From NCBI GenBank assembly GCA_948146395.1, contig OX411557.1, positions 35,008,077 through 35,072,076 on the forward strand: a stretch of DNA of 64,000 nucleotides, written 5' to 3'. Both the position numbers and the translations under genes were made by a program. Within the stretch, counting starts at the first letter, position 1. Every line of letters starts with the position of its first letter. The DNA comes from Fragum whitleyi (Eukaryota > Mollusca > Bivalvia > Cardiida > Cardiidae). Below are positions 61,095 through 64,000 of this stretch, piece after piece. The notes under the pieces are model-generated. The model was not told the origin of the DNA. It searched no databases and saw only the letters and a program-made list of their open reading frames with translations.

Positions 61095-61360
61095 TCTTAA
61101 ATGATTGATTCGAAGTGCCAATTTAGCGATCTAGGGTTCGATCCTGGACTGTAGCACACCCCCTCCCCGATTATTTGTGTCTCTCCAATTGGTTGATAAG
61201 CAAAGGTCTATGTGGGATAGAAGTTGAAGGACAGGAAATAATGTGATGGTGTAACTGGCTTGAGAAAAACTAGCAATCCATTGTTAAGTGCTCCAGCCAA
61301 GGTGATATTGAGATTGTTAAAAGCGTTGTAAAACTTCATTTAAACAAACAATCAGTGAAG
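61095..61360 (+). mobile_element. tRNA-derived SINE, copy 3
   Basis: The head is decayed but keeps a B box (GGTTCGATCCT near 61135). The body follows: CTCTCCAATTGGTTGATAA, GTCTATGTGGGATAGAAG, CAATCCATTGTTAAGTGC, CCAGCC and a tail ending in AAACAATCAGTG. It shares these blocks, in order, with the copies at 48891 (5' part) and 49952 (3' part), so the three together define the whole family element of about 330 bp. Confidence 0.75.
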
Positions 61361-63423
61361 CATACAAAAAAAGTTATGGATACCAGTGGAATCATTTCAG
61401 AATTCATTAACTTTTTTTGCCTTTGCGTGAGACTGTCGCTGTAGTAAACCGAGTGCGCCTTCTGCCATCGTAAATGTTTTGACAAATCCTTTTTGAAAAG
61501 GGAAATTGTTTTTTTTTTTTTTTCTTTTAATTTATGTCGGCACTTACGAATTTGTGCTTCAAGAAAATGCCTTGAACGTTTCTTCTTACAACGAATATGG
61601 GTTTAGAGTATTGCGTGCGCCAAAAGTATTTAAATGTTATAGAAAATGGGCTACTGGGACCCCTGACGACCCCCCCCCCTTCCACCCCGGGGGGGGGGAT
61701 TTCGTAAACTATGATTTTCTGCAAGGTACATGTATCAGCAACGTTTTATGACATGTTAGCACTCTGGCGAATGGGGCTTTTGTAAGATACGTTACTTTGA
61801 AATAACCCACCCTTGATCCTTGTAATTGCTACAGTTTGCTCCCATTTTGTTAAATTCTTTGGGCAGATTGCGATTTTTAGTACTATCTCATTCATGATTT
61901 ATGAGTATGAGTGATCAAACTTCTACAAAATCCTGTGCGATTCATGAAAATACGTGTAATATACGTATACAATAACAGAATTGTTCTCCATATTTACCTG
62001 AATAAAGATATTGACATTATACGTAAACATGAAAGATTTGAGCACATACCCTTTCAAACCATTTATACAATGAAATCTAATATGCCGCTAACAAAGAGAA
62101 AGAAGAGGAATGTCAGCTACAATTTACTACCCTTATCTAAAGAAAACAAGAATATCATTTATAAGTGATATCCTTATAACAATAATTACGTTATGTCTCT
62201 GAAGGAATGTTGTAGATATTATCCACATGCTATTTAGAATCAAATTTGTTTAAATTTCGATATGCATGGTATTTTAAGTAAGGTGGAAAGCCAAATGCAG
62301 GACATTTATTTTGGGAAAATAATGAGAATCAAATAGGATATGTTCGTTCGTTGAAACTTCACAAGATTATTCTTAATACTCCTTTGAAGCCTGGCTGTTT
62401 TCGAATATACGGGAAAGCCTTAGAAATAACTCTCTTCTGCACATTTTTATCATTTTTCAAAATTATCTTAAATGTTTGGATTGATGAATAGCATATATCA
62501 TGTCAAAATTCGAAAAATAAACGGCGTTCATATGTTGGTGTTGACGTCTTGTAATTTTCCCCTCGAATATTCAAAATTATCAAATATATTTTGTATCCGT
62601 TAAAATTTTCAAAAATAGCTTTAAAAATATAACAAATAATTTCTATTTGCTTATTTTTTAATTTAGCCAAGTAATTCCAACCAAAGTTTCAAAAACTTAC
62701 AAAAAAACTTGATTTATTTAACAGATTTTCAATATTTTTCTCGCTCCCCCGCCTTAGCATACATATGTTTCTATGGTTACCTATTCTAAGGCCGCTAAAG
62801 ATAATTCTGCAAAAATAACATCCTTAATGTGCTCCGTAGTTATTAAACTGCACATTGACCAAAATAAATACTGAACAAGCTAGAAATGCGAAAGTTATTA
62901 GCCCATTGTCCAAACTTTTGGATCATCCTTCGTATATCTAATTGCTGAAATCGAAATACCTACACATTTCTAAATCAGCACAGATCTTGATAATTATTTT
63001 AAATTAGAAATAACAAATTCATTGACATATTCAATAAAATCACTGGTTTTTGACAGATATGGATATGTACTTTGTGTTGTACTATACCAATTGTTTACTT
63101 TCATCATAGGGAAATTTCTGTTCAGTACAATTACATACTATCTATCACACGATGCAGCATGGCAGCTAAAAGAATTTAAGTAATTGAAAGGTTTTTTTTT
63201 CAAACTTACATAATGACTTTAGCGTGAACATCATTCAGCCCTTATTTTGCGCATTGGCCTATTCGTTGCCTATAAACGTTTGAGTCAGAATACCGATGGT
63301 CATTATCTAGTAGCGTATGATACCATTTGTATGAAACAAGTCACAATAATCTTAAATGCACTTTAGTGTCAATACTGTAGCCATTTAAATCAAAATCACT
63401 AATCCTCTTTGGTAACGATGGAC
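61361..63423. other. AT-rich non-coding interval, no gene seen
   Basis: Contains a T15 run (61509-61523), the C10/G10 segment at 61670-61698 and an AATAAA at 62001. ORFs at 61506-61751 and 61911-62168 have no recognisable domain; the first is generated partly by the homopolymers. Confidence 0.5.
61670..61698. repeat. C10 / G10 inverted homopolymer pair
   Basis: Ten C residues (61670-61679), a 9-nt spacer (TTCCACCCC) and ten G residues (61689-61698). The two runs can pair as a hairpin, and each can also support i-motif or G-quadruplex structure. Confidence 0.9.
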
Positions 63424-64000
63424 TTTTAAGCTCACCTGAGCACGAAGTGCTCAAAGTGAGCTATTGTGATCGTAGAATGTCCGTCGTCAGTCGTGCGTCG
63501 TCCGTCGTGCGTCGTGCGTCGTCCACAATGTTTTTAAACATCTTCTCCTCCTAAACCAGTGGGCCAATCTTGATGAAACTTGGCAGAGATGTTCCTTGGG
63601 TCCAGCTCTACCAAAGTTGTTCAAATAACTGAAATCCACCCTTAACTTTCCCTTAACCCTTAACAAAAAGGGTGAAAATATGAAAATCTTTAAAAATCTT
63701 CTTCTCTGAAACCAGAAGGCAGAGAGCTTTCATATTTGGTATGTAGCATCATCTAGTGGACCTTTAACAAGTTTGTTCATATCAAGACCCTGGGTCATAT
63801 TTGGGCTTTGCATGGGCCCAACCCTTTTAACATAAAATCAAAGAGCGAAAATCTTTAAAAATCTTCTTCTCTGAAACCAGATGGCAAATTGCTTTCATAT
63901 TTGGTATGTAGCATCATCTAGTAGGCCTCTACTAAGTTTGTTTATATCAAGACCCGTGGGTCATATTTGGGCTTAGAACGGGTGCATCCCTTTATCTCTT
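63424..64000 (+). mobile_element. Helentron-like non-autonomous element C (cut by the window end)
   Basis: Begins ACTTTTAAGCTCACCTGAGCAC, a hairpin (63429-63462) matching the 5' ends of elements A and B. Then comes a GTCCGTCGTC/GTGCGTCGTC microsatellite (63479-63524), then a tandem core. Core landmarks (AATCTTCTTCTCTGAAACCAG and relatives) start near 63531, 63691 and 63856, a period of about 160-166 bp. The first core copy holds CCAATCTTGATGAAACTTGG, related to the core motif of element B. The 3' end lies outside the window. Confidence 0.7.

Overview
The window looks like nuclear DNA of a metazoan, most probably a bivalve mollusc. The basis is recognition, not a search: it carries tRNA-headed SINEs and interspersed repeats whose termini (AGCTCACCTGAGCAC hairpins followed by GTCGTC-type microsatellites, and TGCCCCCG hairpins with 163-bp TGACCTTGA-rich cores) I associate with bivalve genomes. 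It is AT-rich, has no operon-like gene packing, and has only one long open reading frame.

Region 1 (1-41715) is one head-to-tail tandem array of a 1407-bp unit. About 29 full copies and one truncated copy are present, near-identical over most of the length. A 200-N assembly gap (6294-6493) stands in for 532 bp of one unit. The array enters from outside the window on the left and stops abruptly at 41715. The last copies carry more variants, including 1-bp length changes in an A-run and a nonsense change in the only sizeable ORF of the unit. Each unit contains two 10-bp-stem hairpins, a 14-bp perfect palindrome, an AATT-rich block, a TATATA box, an AATAAA signal and splice-like sites. The 80-aa ORF per unit shows no evidence of coding constraint. 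I do not recognise the unit as rDNA, snRNA, histone or any other known array.

Region 2 (41716-58650) has no convincing gene and is dense in small repeats. It holds six foldback (MITE-like) elements, a divergent inverted pair, two copies of a tRNA-derived SINE family, and three elements that share one architecture: 5' hairpin with a subterminal inverted repeat, GTC-type microsatellite, 145- or 163-bp tandem core, short 3' hairpin, CTTGT terminus. A fourth enters at the right edge of the window. I interpret these as non-autonomous Helentron-like (HINE/Pearl-type) elements. One of them (56466-57780) packs about 15 exact copies of the extended nuclear-receptor half-site TCAAGGTCA into roughly 1 kb.

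Region 3 (58658-60985, + strand) is the single credible protein gene. It is an uninterrupted 775-codon ORF for an unrecognised protein with a 47-residue acidic repeat in two tandem copies, a long hydrophilic middle, and a C-terminal part that reads like beta-propeller blades. The receptor-site-rich element and a foldback lie just upstream, and a third SINE copy lies just downstream.

Region 4 (60986-64000) is AT-rich and non-coding as far as I can see. It ends in the 5' part of a fourth Helentron-like element that runs off the window.
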